The notes under the pieces were generated by a model. It had not been told where the DNA came from, did no database searches, and worked only from the letters and a program-made list of their open reading frames with translations. A program made the translations under genes and the position numbers. From assembly GCA_005503085.1 (NCBI GenBank), contig SCOI01000028.1, positions 1-64,000 on the forward strand: a stretch of DNA of 64,000 nt, read 5' to 3'. Shown piece by piece: positions 25,368 through 33,579 of this stretch. Origin of the DNA: Burkholderiales bacterium C2 (GTDB lineage Bacteria; Pseudomonadota; Gammaproteobacteria; Burkholderiales; Burkholderiaceae_C). The number at the start of each line of letters is the position of its first letter. The stretch's first letter is position 1.

Positions 25368-27107
25368 TCAGGCCATGCCGGGATTGCCGGCCGCGCCGAC
25401 CAGGCTCGGGTTGTTGAGCTTGCGCGCCGCGATATGAGCCGGGCCGCTACCCTTGGCCTGGCTCTTGAACCATTGTTCGACCAGGTCCCAGACCGGCTTG
25501 GTCCCGGCTTTGGCCGCCTCTTCGCCAACCGGCGCCCAGCCGGCCACCTTGTAGGTCTTGTCGGCCTCTATCGCCTTGCCGCCCAGGCGCATCTCGCTGA
25601 TGCGCGCGCCCATGCCGGCCTCGGGCGTGCAGCTATAGCTCAGGCCGCCGACCCGCACCATATCGCCGCCCTGCTGGTAGTAGGGGTCGGGGTTGAAAAG
25701 GTTGTCGGCCACGTCTTCGAGCACCGTCTTGATCATCGCGCCGCTCATCTCGGTCAGCGTGGTGTGCGGATAGGTGATGGCGGTCTGGTCCATCAGGAAC
25801 TCGCGCGTAATGGTCTGGCCCGGCAGCAGGCTGGTGCCCCAGCGGAAGCCCGGCGAGAACGCGATCTCGGCCCCCTGCACCTCCATCAGCGCATCGCACA
25901 GCAGCTGGTCCCAGCTGCCGTTGAAATTGCCGCGTCGGTACAGCAGGCCGTCGGTGATCGCCAGGGGCTCGGCGAGGCGGGCCTCGAAGGGCGCGCGCAC
26001 CTTCTTGATCAGCGCCGCCATCTCGGCATCGGCTGGCAGCAGATTGGCGAAGACCGGCAGCAACTGGTACTTGAGCTCGGCGGCGCGGCCGTCCTTGACG
26101 CGGATGTCCAGCACGCCGAGGAACTTGCCATTGCTGCCGGCATTGGTCACCAGGGTCTGGCCGCCGCGGTTCTTCACCGACACCGGCACCGGCACGCCGT
26201 CATGGGTGTGGCCGCCGAGGATGGCGTCCAGGCCCGAGACGCGCGAGGCCAGCTTCAGGTCCACATCCATGCCGTTATGGCTCAGCAGCACGACCACCTG
26301 GGCGCCCTTGGCACGCACCGTGTCGATGACCTTCTGCAGCTCCTCGTCGCGGATGCCGAAGCTCCAGTCCGCCACCATATAGCGCGGGTTGGCGATCGGT
26401 GTGTACGGGAAAGCCTGGCCGATGATGGCCACCGGCACGCCATTGATTTCCTTCAGCGTGTAGGGCGCGAACACATCGTCGCCGAAGTCCTGGGTCTTGA
26501 CGTTCTGAGCAACGAAATCGATCTTGCCCTTGAAGTCCTTCTCGACGATTTCCTGCACCCGCTGCTGGCCATAGGTGAACTCCCAGTGGCCGGTCATCAC
26601 GTCGACGCCCAGCAGCTTGCAGGCATCGACCATGTCCTGCGCGTTGGTCCATAGCGAGGTCGCCGAGCCTTGCCAGGTGTCGCCGCCGTCCAGCAGCAGC
26701 GCGCCGGGCCGGCTGGCGCGCAGGCGCTTGACCAGCGTGGCCAGATGGGCGAAGCCGCCGACCTTGCCGTAGCGACGCGCGGCACGCTCGAAGTCCAGGT
26801 AGGTGAAGGCATGCGCCTCGCGCGTGCCGGGCCGCAGGCCGGCGGCTTTCAGCAACTGCTCGCCGACCAGATGCGGCAGCCGCCCCTTCAAGGCCCCGAA
26901 GCCGAGGTTGACGCTGGGCTCGCGGAAATGAATGGGCAGCAGCTGGGCATGGCAGTCGGTCATGTGCAGCAGCGAGACCGCACCGGGACCCTTGAAGGGC
27001 GCCGGCGCATCGTAGGGCGTGGCCGCCTGGGCCGGGCGCGCGAAGCCGAAGCCGGCCACCGAGGCCGCACCCAGGACATTGAGCAGATCGCGTTTGCTGA
27101 GGTTCAT
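25368..27107 (-). CDS. soxB: Sox thiosulfohydrolase SoxB
   Basis: A 579-residue periplasmic dimanganese enzyme that hydrolyses the terminal sulfate from the SoxY-bound thiosulfonate. It is a metallophosphoesterase-fold protein with MTDCHAQ (D51-x-H53), GGDTWQG (141-147), LSHNG and GGHTHDG metal motifs in order. A 5'-nucleotidase-like C-terminal domain follows. The N-terminus NLSKRDLLNVLGAASVAGFGFA is a Tat signal with a KR variant of the twin-arginine pair. It is the last sox gene of the operon, 52 bases after soxX. Length and motif order fit the family. Confidence 0.95.
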   Translation of the reverse strand: MNLSKRDLLNVLGAASVAGFGFARPAQAATPYDAPAPFKGPGAVSLLHMTDCHAQLLPIHFREPSVNLGFGALKGRLPHLVGEQLLKAAGLRPGTREAHAFTYLDFERAARRYGKVGGFAHLATLVKRLRASRPGALLLDGGDTWQGSATSLWTNAQDMVDACKLLGVDVMTGHWEFTYGQQRVQEIVEKDFKGKIDFVAQNVKTQDFGDDVFAPYTLKEINGVPVAIIGQAFPYTPIANPRYMVADWSFGIRDEELQKVIDTVRAKGAQVVVLLSHNGMDVDLKLASRVSGLDAILGGHTHDGVPVPVSVKNRGGQTLVTNAGSNGKFLGVLDIRVKDGRAAELKYQLLPVFANLLPADAEMAALIKKVRAPFEARLAEPLAITDGLLYRRGNFNGSWDQLLCDALMEVQGAEIAFSPGFRWGTSLLPGQTITREFLMDQTAITYPHTTLTEMSGAMIKTVLEDVADNLFNPDPYYQQGGDMVRVGGLSYSCTPEAGMGARISEMRLGGKAIEADKTYKVAGWAPVGEEAAKAGTKPVWDLVEQWFKSQAKGSGPAHIAARKLNNPSLVGAAGNPGMA

Positions 27108-27159
27108 GATGGGCAGGGCTCCGCTGGCCCCGCAGGGCCGGTGGTGGGTCGGACTCGAA

Positions 27160-27807
27160 TTACTGCGAGTTGACGGGGGACTTAGGGTCCAGCAGCAGGG
27201 CCATGATGTCGCGCATCTGGCCCTCGTTCAGCACGCCGGCATGGCCGAAGCGCGGCATGCCCGAGCAGGCGCTGTAGGCCTTGGCGTTCCACAGCTTGCC
27301 CCAGGTGTATTGCACGATGGCCGCCGTCTCCGGTGCCGCCGGGTTGCTGACGCCGCGTAGCTTGCCGTACTGGTAGAGGCTGGGGCCAATGGTGCCGAAG
27401 CTGATCTCGGCCTTGCTGATCTGGTGGCAGTTGTAGCAATTGCCGCCGCTCGGTGCGCCGGCCGCATCGGTCCAGGTCATGCCGCGGCCGTTTTGCGCCA
27501 GCTTCTCGCCCTCGCGCCAGTCGCCCAGATACTGGCCATTGGCCGGCCACTTGATCGAGGCCAGCGCCTCGGCCTCGATGCGCTTGGTTGTCGCCTCGTC
27601 GGGCTGCTTGTCGCTGGAGCAGGCTTTCTGTGCCAGGTCTTGCTCGATGCGGTCGAGCTTGGCGATGCCCTGCTCGCGGAAGGAGCTCTTCACCATCGCC
27701 AGCGCCTCGGCGTCCAGCTCGGCGGCGCTGGGCAGGCTGGCGCAGCCGACCAGCACCAGGCCCGCGGCGGCCAGGCCGCCCCAGAGAATCGGGTTCTTCT
27801 TGTTCAT
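27160..27807 (-). CDS. soxX: Sulfur-oxidation cytochrome c SoxX
   Basis: A 215-residue monohaem cytochrome, the small subunit of the L-cysteine S-thiosulfotransferase SoxXA. The haem site is CYNCH at 124-128, with the expected C-terminal methionine-containing segment CSGMPRFGH. The N-terminus (ILWGGLAAAGLVLVGCAS) ends in a lipobox with Cys22, so the protein may be lipid-anchored, unlike most soluble SoxX. A ~60-residue insert before the haem domain (~35-90, with a cysteine in KACSSD) makes it longer than the ~155-residue Paracoccus protein. The ATG at 27807 lies 15 bases before the soxA stop (27822). Confidence 0.92.
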   Translation of the reverse strand: MNKKNPILWGGLAAAGLVLVGCASLPSAAELDAEALAMVKSSFREQGIAKLDRIEQDLAQKACSSDKQPDEATTKRIEAEALASIKWPANGQYLGDWREGEKLAQNGRGMTWTDAAGAPSGGNCYNCHQISKAEISFGTIGPSLYQYGKLRGVSNPAAPETAAIVQYTWGKLWNAKAYSACSGMPRFGHAGVLNEGQMRDIMALLLDPKSPVNSQ

Positions 27808-27821
27808 GATGCGCGGCTCCT

Positions 27822-28625
27822 TCAACGTTTGATCGACGGGGCGATCGAGACCGCGCCCTTGCTGTTGATGCCCATATAGCTGGCCAGCGCCACCGTCACG
27901 TCCGAGCCATAGCCGGGGAAGGGGAAGCGCTGCTGGCGGAAGCAGTCGTTCAGGCGCCGCTGCATGCCCCACAGCTCGCCGCTGGAGACGCGATAGGCCG
28001 GCCAGGCCGCGAAGCCGATGCCGTCGCCGGGGTTCTTGGTCAGGTCGGGCAGGTCCTGCAGGCGGATGCGCTTGCCGGTCTCGCTGTGGCAGGAGGCGCA
28101 GGCAAAGTCATAGGGGCCGCCGCGGAAGAAGAACAGGCGCTTGCCGACCTCGTACATCTTCTGCTCCTGCGCATGGGCCACCGGCAGATTGAACTTGAGG
28201 CCGCGCGACTCGGCGGCGATCCAGGCCACCAGGCCCTCGATATTCTTCTGCTCATCGCGACCGAAACCGGTGGCGGCGATCTTCTTCGCATCCAGGCCCT
28301 GCAGCGACTCCATACAGCTGAGCAGCCGCGACTCCAGATCCTGCACCCGGCCGGTGTCGGCGAAATAACGCGGCAGCTCGACAAAAGCGCCCTTGACGAC
28401 GCCCGGGCCCTTGCCCAGATCGCAGCGCTCCATCGAGACATTCTTGGGGCCGCGCTTTTGCTTCCAGAGCTCCTCGCCCTTGGCCTCGAACAACTCGGCC
28501 GGGTTGCCATCGGCCAGCATCGCGCGGTACTGCGCGATCGCGTCGGCCGACGAGGTCTGGGCCTGGGCGCAGCTGGCCGCGAGCACGCAGCCCAGGGCCC
28601 ATGCCGACTTGCGCATCGTCATCAT
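27822..28625 (-). CDS. soxA: L-cysteine S-thiosulfotransferase subunit SoxA
   Basis: A 267-residue periplasmic cytochrome that couples thiosulfate to the SoxY cysteine arm. Haem c sits at CASCH (176-180). The active-site cysteine, known in the family to be a persulfide ligand of the haem, is C228 in LNDCFRQQRFP. Cys68 and Cys104 remain where di-haem SoxA has a second site, so this is the monohaem type. A signal peptide (ALGCVLAASCAQA) precedes it. The ATG at 28625 has AGGAGA six bases upstream. It lies between soxZ and soxX. Confidence 0.95.
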   Translation of the reverse strand: MMTMRKSAWALGCVLAASCAQAQTSSADAIAQYRAMLADGNPAELFEAKGEELWKQKRGPKNVSMERCDLGKGPGVVKGAFVELPRYFADTGRVQDLESRLLSCMESLQGLDAKKIAATGFGRDEQKNIEGLVAWIAAESRGLKFNLPVAHAQEQKMYEVGKRLFFFRGGPYDFACASCHSETGKRIRLQDLPDLTKNPGDGIGFAAWPAYRVSSGELWGMQRRLNDCFRQQRFPFPGYGSDVTVALASYMGINSKGAVSIAPSIKR

Positions 28626-28663
28626 GCTTGTCTCCTTTTGTTGTTCGGACCCGGCGCAGCCTA

Positions 28664-28975
28664 TCAGGCCACCGTCGCTTCGTCGCTGCGCTTGTCGCCC
28701 TTGTTGTCGACCCAGTTCACGGTGATCTTGTCACCGGCCTTGGCACCCTTGACGGTGAACTGCAGGAACGGGTTCTTCGACACCGCCGGGCCCCATTGCG
28801 CGGTCAGCACGGTCTTGCCATTCAGCGCGGCCGTCACCTCGGTGATGTGCCAGGCCGGGATGGTCTTGCCGGCGGCGTCCTTGCGCTGGCCGGTCTCCAT
28901 CTCATGACTCATCAGCACACGCACCACGGCGTTGCCACCTTGCGCCTGGGCGCGAATTCGCATCGGATCTGCCAT
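28664..28975 (-). CDS. soxZ: Thiosulfate carrier subunit SoxZ
   Basis: A 103-residue partner of SoxY with no signal peptide of its own; the SoxYZ complex is exported by the SoxY Tat signal. Family features are MRIRAQAQGG, VRVLMSHEMETGQRKD, PAWHITEV and FTVKGAKAGDKITVNWVDNKG. It forms a beta-sandwich with SoxY and carries sulfur intermediates between SoxXA, SoxB and SoxCD. It starts 21 bases after soxY. Confidence 0.95.
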   Translation of the reverse strand: MADPMRIRAQAQGGNAVVRVLMSHEMETGQRKDAAGKTIPAWHITEVTAALNGKTVLTAQWGPAVSKNPFLQFTVKGAKAGDKITVNWVDNKGDKRSDEATVA

Positions 28976-28996
28976 TGCTATCTCCTAATTCAGTTA

Positions 28997-29455
28997 TCAG
29001 CCGCCACAACCACCCAGGGTGACCTTGACTTCCTTTTGAGCGAACAGCACCTTGTTGTCGCCGGTGATCGCCACGGCGAACACATTGGAGGTCTGGCCCA
29101 TCTTGACGCGCGTGCTCATGCTGGCCTCGACCGCATCGCTGACGTCGAAGGAGGCGGCCAGGATGTTGGGATTCTTCTCGACCAGCAGCAGCAGGCGCTT
29201 GACGCCGGCGGCCGAGCTGGCGACGCCCAGCGGCACGACGGCGCCGTTCTCGGCGATATCGGGGCCGGTCAGCGTGACCTCCTTGCTCTCGGTCGGCTTG
29301 CCCAAGCCCAGGGCCTTGAGCATCTCGTCCATGGACTTGGCATCGAAGGCGGCGCGGTTGAAGGCGGCCTGCGCCTGCGCACTCAGCGGCAGGGCGGCGG
29401 CCAGCAGGCCGGCCACCAGGACGCTGTGTTTCATCATGTCTCGGCGGGTTTGCAT
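28997..29455 (-). CDS. soxY: Thiosulfate carrier subunit SoxY
   Basis: A 152-residue periplasmic carrier. The last five residues are GGCGG, the flexible arm whose Cys150 covalently holds the sulfur intermediates through the Sox cycle. The N-terminus TRRDMMKHSVLVAGLLAAAL is a Tat signal, so the SoxYZ pair is exported folded. The middle shows the expected beta-sandwich pattern (VTLTGPDIAENGAVVPLGV, ending in FAQKEVKVTLGG). It follows soxD and precedes soxZ in one operon. Confidence 0.96.
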   Translation of the reverse strand: MQTRRDMMKHSVLVAGLLAAALPLSAQAQAAFNRAAFDAKSMDEMLKALGLGKPTESKEVTLTGPDIAENGAVVPLGVASSAAGVKRLLLLVEKNPNILAASFDVSDAVEASMSTRVKMGQTSNVFAVAITGDNKVLFAQKEVKVTLGGCGG

Positions 29456-29528
29456 GGAGTCTCCTTATCGGGGGGTGAGCGGTATTGTCAGGTGTAGGCG
29501 GGGGGCTTGCAGGGCAGGCTTGTGCGAG

Positions 29529-30557
29529 CTACGGCCTGGCACCGGCCGCCAGCCAGGCGGCGATGGCGGCCAGATCGGCCTCGGGCAGGGCCTGCGGCGG
29601 CATCGGCACCGCACCCCAGGTGCCGGCGCTGCCGCTCTTGAGCTTGGCGGCGTAGTACTCGCGCGCATCGCTGCGGTCCTTGTATTTGGCCACCACCTCG
29701 CGGAACGAGGGGCCGACCACCTTGCTGTCGATCTGGTGGCAGGCCATGCAGGCATGCTGCTGCAGCAAGGCGCTGACCGGCTTGGCGGCGGCGGCCTGTG
29801 CCGGCGGCGCCTTGGCCTGGGTGTCGATGCCGCGTTGCGGCCCGACCAGGCGCTGCTGCTGGGCCAGGTTGCCATGGGCGTCGCGGGCGAAATCGGGCAG
29901 ATAGGACGCGACCTTGGCCTCGGGCGCACAGTTCTTCACACAGGCCGAGCCCTGCACATCGGGCTTGGCACCGGCCGCGAACTCGGCGCCGGGCCACAAG
30001 GCATGGCGGGTCGATTTGCCGTTGCGATTCGGCAGGCGCTGCTGCACCTCGGCGATGTTCTTGTCCGAGAGTTCGCCGTCTGCGGGCAGCACATCGGCCA
30101 GCGACAGCATATAGGCCGTCACCGCATAGACCTCGTCGGGCTTGAGGGACTTGGGCGCGGTCCAGGGCATCGCGCGGTTGATGTAGTCCCACAGGCTGGA
30201 GAGCTGGGAGACCTTCATCATCGTCGTGCGGCCCGGGAAGCTGTTGTCACGCAGGCTGGCGACACGGCCGTTCTTGATGTCCTCCTTGGTGGTGCCGCCG
30301 ATCAGCGGGCTGAACACCTCGTTGGACTCGCCGAACACACCGTGGCAGCCGGCGCACTTGGCCTCCCAGAGCTCCTGGCCCTGGGCCACCGTGCCACGCC
30401 CGGGCGGCAGGCCCTTGAAGTCGGGCCGCACATCGATGTCCCAGGCCTTGATCTCCGGCTGGGTGGCGCTGCGGCCTATGCCCTCGAACGCTTGCACTGA
30501 AGCAAGACCTGTCACCAGCGCCAGCGCGACGCTCAGCGCTTTAAGAGAGCTGGACAT
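29529..30557 (-). CDS. soxD: Cytochrome subunit SoxD of sulfane dehydrogenase
   Basis: A 342-residue di-haem cytochrome c that takes electrons from SoxC. The haem sites are CAGCH (68-72) and CMACH (270-274), each followed by the class I sequence pattern. A signal peptide (LKALSVALALVTGLASVQA) precedes them. The region between contains a cysteine pair (CVKNC). The start at 30557 overlaps the soxC end by 17 bases with GAGG upstream; the longer frame lies inside soxC and is ignored. With SoxC it allows complete oxidation of sulfane sulfur to sulfate without free sulfur storage. Confidence 0.94.
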   Translation of the reverse strand: MSSSLKALSVALALVTGLASVQAFEGIGRSATQPEIKAWDIDVRPDFKGLPPGRGTVAQGQELWEAKCAGCHGVFGESNEVFSPLIGGTTKEDIKNGRVASLRDNSFPGRTTMMKVSQLSSLWDYINRAMPWTAPKSLKPDEVYAVTAYMLSLADVLPADGELSDKNIAEVQQRLPNRNGKSTRHALWPGAEFAAGAKPDVQGSACVKNCAPEAKVASYLPDFARDAHGNLAQQQRLVGPQRGIDTQAKAPPAQAAAAKPVSALLQQHACMACHQIDSKVVGPSFREVVAKYKDRSDAREYYAAKLKSGSAGTWGAVPMPPQALPEADLAAIAAWLAAGARP

Positions 30558-31908
30558 TCTTGACCTCGCCGCTCTCCTGCACCAGCCAGGTCTGGATCGC
30601 ATTGTTGTGATAGATCGAGCGTCGGCCGCGCACCGCACGCAGCTGGGCGTAGTTGGGCTGCACATGGCCGGTGTCGTCGGTGGCACGGCTCATCACCAGG
30701 GTCGCCTGGCCGGCCCAGACCCAGTCGAGGTTGAAGCGGGTCAGGCAGCGGTCCAGCACCGGGGTCTCCAGCCGGGCCGGCCGCCAGTTGCGGCCGCCGT
30801 CGACCGAGACATCGACCTTGGCGATCTTGCCGCGGCCCGACCAGGCCAGGCCGCTGATGTTGTAGAAGCCCTTGTCCAGCAAGACCTGGCCCCCGCTGGG
30901 CGTCGTGATCACGCTCTTGACCTCCTGGATCGAGGTGTACTGGCGGTGCAGGCCGTCGGGCATCAGGTCGATGTAATGGATGTTCTCGTCCTTGCTGGCC
31001 CAGGGCTGGTCGCCGACCTCGATGCGGCGCAGGTACTTGACCCAGCTGACGCCCTGCACCCCGGGCACGACCAGGCGCAGCGGATAGCCGTTCTCGGGCC
31101 GCAGCATCTCGCCGTTCTGGCCATAAGCCAGCAGCACCTGGCCGCTCCTGACCAGCTCCATCGGGATGGTGCGCGTCATCGCCGAGCCGTCGGCGCCCTC
31201 GGCCAGCACGAAGCGGGCGCGCTTCAAGTCGACGCCGCACATCTCCAGCACATCGATCAGGCGCACGCCGGTGAACTCGCTGCAGCTGAGCATGCCGTGG
31301 CTGTACTGCACGGTGGGCACGGCCACATTGCCCCACTCCATGCCGGTATTGGCGCCGCACTCGATGAAATGAAAGCGCGACACGCTGGGCAGGCGCATCA
31401 GCTCGTCCATCGTGAACACCATCGCCCGCTTCAGCATCTTCTCGTCCGAGCCGTTGACCATCAGCCGGTGCGTGCTGGGGTCGATGTCCCACCAGCCCTG
31501 GTGATGGCGCTCGAAATGCAGGCCGCTGGGCGTGACGATGCCGAACAGGCCCTGCAGTGGCGCGAAGGACACTGAGGCCTGGCGGGTCTGCGTCAGGCCC
31601 GGGCTTTGGCGACGCTGCAGATTGCTCTCGTACTTGGACGGCTTGCCATAGCCCTCCAGCGCGACCGGCTGGCCCAGGCTCAGCGCATGCGGCGGCAGGT
31701 TCAGGATGTTGGGGTCGCCGCCCTCGGCCGGCACAGGGTTGGCCTGGGCGCGCAGCGCACCGGTGGCCAGCGCCGCACTGGCCGCCGCAAAGGCGCCGCG
31801 CAGGAAACTGCGCCGCTCGGCCGGTGCCTGCTGCTGCATCAGGGTCAGGTCTTGCCGGCTGAGGAAGCCCTCGGGCGCCCGCCGCAGCCGGCCGGTCTTC
31901 TCATTCAT
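30541..31908 (-). CDS. soxC: Sulfane (sulfite) dehydrogenase molybdenum subunit SoxC
   Basis: A 455-residue periplasmic molybdoenzyme of the sulfite-oxidase family. The Mo-ligand cysteine is C184 in FIECGANTG, the counterpart of the family CAGN motif. The N-terminal Tat signal has RR at 32-33 (ERRSFLRGAFAAASAALATG) with a long leader. The C-terminal dimerisation domain begins near VDVSVDGGRNW. It oxidises the SoxY-bound sulfane sulfur and passes electrons to SoxD. It is the first sox structural gene, with a GGAG box before the ATG at 31908, 13 bases after the regulator gene. Confidence 0.95.
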   Translation of the reverse strand: MNEKTGRLRRAPEGFLSRQDLTLMQQQAPAERRSFLRGAFAAASAALATGALRAQANPVPAEGGDPNILNLPPHALSLGQPVALEGYGKPSKYESNLQRRQSPGLTQTRQASVSFAPLQGLFGIVTPSGLHFERHHQGWWDIDPSTHRLMVNGSDEKMLKRAMVFTMDELMRLPSVSRFHFIECGANTGMEWGNVAVPTVQYSHGMLSCSEFTGVRLIDVLEMCGVDLKRARFVLAEGADGSAMTRTIPMELVRSGQVLLAYGQNGEMLRPENGYPLRLVVPGVQGVSWVKYLRRIEVGDQPWASKDENIHYIDLMPDGLHRQYTSIQEVKSVITTPSGGQVLLDKGFYNISGLAWSGRGKIAKVDVSVDGGRNWRPARLETPVLDRCLTRFNLDWVWAGQATLVMSRATDDTGHVQPNYAQLRAVRGRRSIYHNNAIQTWLVQESGEVKNVQLS

Positions 31909-31921
31909 CGTCTGGTCTCCT

Positions 31922-32287
31922 TCAGCCCCGGGCCATCAGCAGGCGCTCGGCGGGCTCGACCGCCTGCGGGTCATCCATCTCGATCGCGATCTGCGTGCAG
32001 ACCGCGCGGCACAGCGCGACGGCGCGCTCGTTGCTGACGCGGTAGAACATCTGCACCCCGTCGCGACGCCGCGCCAGGATGCCGGCGCGGTAGAGATGGC
32101 CGAGATGCTGCGACATATTCGGCTGCGTGGTCTCGATCTCCAGCAGCAGCTCCGACACGCTCTTCTCGCCGTTGCACAGCGCGCTGATGATCTTCAGCCG
32201 CAAGGGCGTGGCCATCAGCCCGAACAGCTCGGCGGCGATCTCGTACACCCGGTCGGCCTCGGCCGGCGGCTCTGTCTGGGGTTTCAT
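31922..32287 (-). CDS. soxR: ArsR-family repressor, SoxR-like
   Basis: A 121-residue ArsR/SmtB winged-helix regulator. The recognition helix lies at 54-73 (TQPNMSQHLGHLYRAGILAR), followed by the wing (RRDGVQMFYRV). Cys38 (SALCNGEKSV) occupies the position used by persulfide-sensing relatives such as SqrR/BigR, and Cys93 and Cys97 lie in the C-terminal helix. No arsenite-type CxC site is seen in helix 3. It heads the sox operon, so I infer it is the sulfur-responsive SoxR-type repressor; the symbol is by context. An AT-rich near-palindrome precedes the gene. Confidence 0.8.
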   Translation of the reverse strand: MKPQTEPPAEADRVYEIAAELFGLMATPLRLKIISALCNGEKSVSELLLEIETTQPNMSQHLGHLYRAGILARRRDGVQMFYRVSNERAVALCRAVCTQIAIEMDDPQAVEPAERLLMARG

Positions 32288-32300
32288 GGCTTCAAATCAA

Positions 32301-32324
32301 TATATAAGCAATTACTAATTTATA
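32301..32324 (-). promoter_or_regulatory. Candidate ArsR/SoxR operator before the sox operon
   Basis: This 24-base AT-only-like island stands out in GC-rich DNA, 14 bases before the regulator ATG. Its left half TATAAGCAATTA and right half TAATTTATA form an inverted repeat with a two-base offset. ArsR-family repressors bind such AT-rich palindromes over their own promoters. Binding here would control both the regulator and soxC-B. Confidence 0.45.
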
Positions 32325-32328
32325 CCTC

Positions 32329-32356
32329 TTGAGCCTGATCAAGCCTGGGATATACC
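32329..32356 (+). promoter_or_regulatory. Candidate promoter of the diguanylate cyclase gene
   Basis: TTGAGC (32329-32334) and TATACC (32351-32356) are spaced by 16 bases, a plausible sigma-70 pair reading rightward. They abut the putative ArsR operator on the left, so sox and the cyclase gene could share control. Promoter strength is uncertain. Confidence 0.3.
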
Positions 32357-32419
32357 CTGGGCGCTATGGCCACCGCACAGGGCTTGCCCCCATGCACAAT
32401 TTGACTCACCGCCATTGCC

Positions 32420-33457
32420 TTGCAGTCCGGCATCGTGAAACTCCCCTTCAGCGCCACCAAGCAACTTGCCCCCGTCAGCAGCGGGTCGGTGAAGACGCGC
32501 ACGCTGGCCGTGCTGGTCCTGGTCGGCCTGCTGGGCGTGGCCCTGGCGGCCTGGCTGCGCGCCGGCCATGAGGCCAGGCTGGCCACCGAGCATGTGCTGG
32601 GCATGGCGCTGCAGGATCTGCTGCTGGTGCTGGCCCTAGGGCTGGCCAGCGTGCTGATGCTGGAGCGCCTGCTGCTGCGGCCGCTGCGGCGCCTGGCCGA
32701 GCGCGCCCACAGCTTCGATCCCAGCCTGCCGCCGAGCTCGCTGTCATGGCCCGACACGCAGGGCGGGCCGCGCGAACTGCACCAGATCAACAAGGCCTTC
32801 GAGCGGGTGCACCAGAGCCTGGGGGCCCAGCTGCAGCAGGAACAGTCGGAGGCCGCGCGCCTGCGCAGCGAGGTCGAGCAGCACGGCCGGGTGCTGGCGC
32901 AGACGCAACAGGCGCTGGACGCCGCCCGGCGCGAGTTGGCGGCGCTGAGCCGCTGCGATGCACTGACCGGCCTGGCCAACCGCCGCGAGTTCGACGACGC
33001 GCTGCGCCGCGAGTTCAAGCGCGCCCAGCGCCAGCACAGCCGGCTGGCGCTGGCGGTGATGGACCTGGACAGCTTCCGGGCCTACAACGAGCAGCAGGGC
33101 CGGACCGCCGGCGATGCGGCGCTGCAGGCCTTTGCTAGGCTGCTGGGCGAACGCTTCAAGCGCGATACCGATGTGGTCGCGCGCCTGGGCGGCGAGGAGT
33201 TCGTCGCGCTGCTGCCCGGCTTCGATATGGAGATGGCCCAGGGCCTGATGGAGCAGCTGCGCGAGGACTGGCGTGCGCTGGGCCTTGCCCATCCGGCCAG
33301 CCCGGCCGCCGACAAGATCCTGACCGTCAGCATCGGCCTGGCGGCCTACAGCGCCAGCCACCCCTATCTGAGTCCACAGGCGCTGCTGCAGGCGGCCGAC
33401 GAGGCGCTCTACATCGCCAAGCACGCCGGTCGAGACCGGCTCAGCTTGGCTGCGTGA
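32420..33457 (+). CDS. Diguanylate cyclase (GGDEF)
   Basis: A 345-residue inner-membrane protein that makes c-di-GMP. Two hydrophobic helices lie at ~28-45 and ~62-82. A HAMP-like/coiled segment (residues 85-170) precedes the GGDEF domain, whose active site reads RLGGEEF, an accepted functional variant. The late YIAKHAGRDR motif is present. No inhibitory RxxD site is obvious. The start is unsure: TTG 32420 or GTG 32435, neither with a good ribosome binding site. It is divergent from the sox operon and convergent with an HDOD gene. Confidence 0.85.
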   Translation: MQSGIVKLPFSATKQLAPVSSGSVKTRTLAVLVLVGLLGVALAAWLRAGHEARLATEHVLGMALQDLLLVLALGLASVLMLERLLLRPLRRLAERAHSFDPSLPPSSLSWPDTQGGPRELHQINKAFERVHQSLGAQLQQEQSEAARLRSEVEQHGRVLAQTQQALDAARRELAALSRCDALTGLANRREFDDALRREFKRAQRQHSRLALAVMDLDSFRAYNEQQGRTAGDAALQAFARLLGERFKRDTDVVARLGGEEFVALLPGFDMEMAQGLMEQLREDWRALGLAHPASPAADKILTVSIGLAAYSASHPYLSPQALLQAADEALYIAKHAGRDRLSLAA

Positions 33458-33472
33458 CGACCCACCCCCGAC

Positions 33473-33540
33473 GGCGCTTCGCGCCACCCCCTCAAGGGTG
33501 GCAGAGCCCGATGGACCGGCAAAGCCGGATCCATGGGCTC
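33473..33540. repeat. REP-like cluster of hairpins between convergent genes
   Basis: Three stem-loops lie in tandem. GGCGC and GCGCC flank TTC (33473-33485). CCACCC and GGGTGG flank CCTCAA (33484-33501). An imperfect 16-bp stem of GAGCCC, ATGGA and CCGGC pairs with GCCGG, TCCAT and GGGCTC around AAA (33504-33540). They fill the gap between the convergent cyclase and HDOD genes. The composition is that of the repetitive extragenic elements found in this bacterial group. They may also act as a two-way transcription stop; no U-run follows. Confidence 0.5.
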
Positions 33541-33579
33541 GGCTCGGTCGAACCAAGCTCCCGCCGCGTGACGTTGGGT

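Noticed and set aside
21638-25417. A 1,259-codon rightward frame opposite the SNF2 gene
   Set aside because: Product is low-complexity (Q, R, A, G rich) and the leftward frame has all SNF2 motifs.
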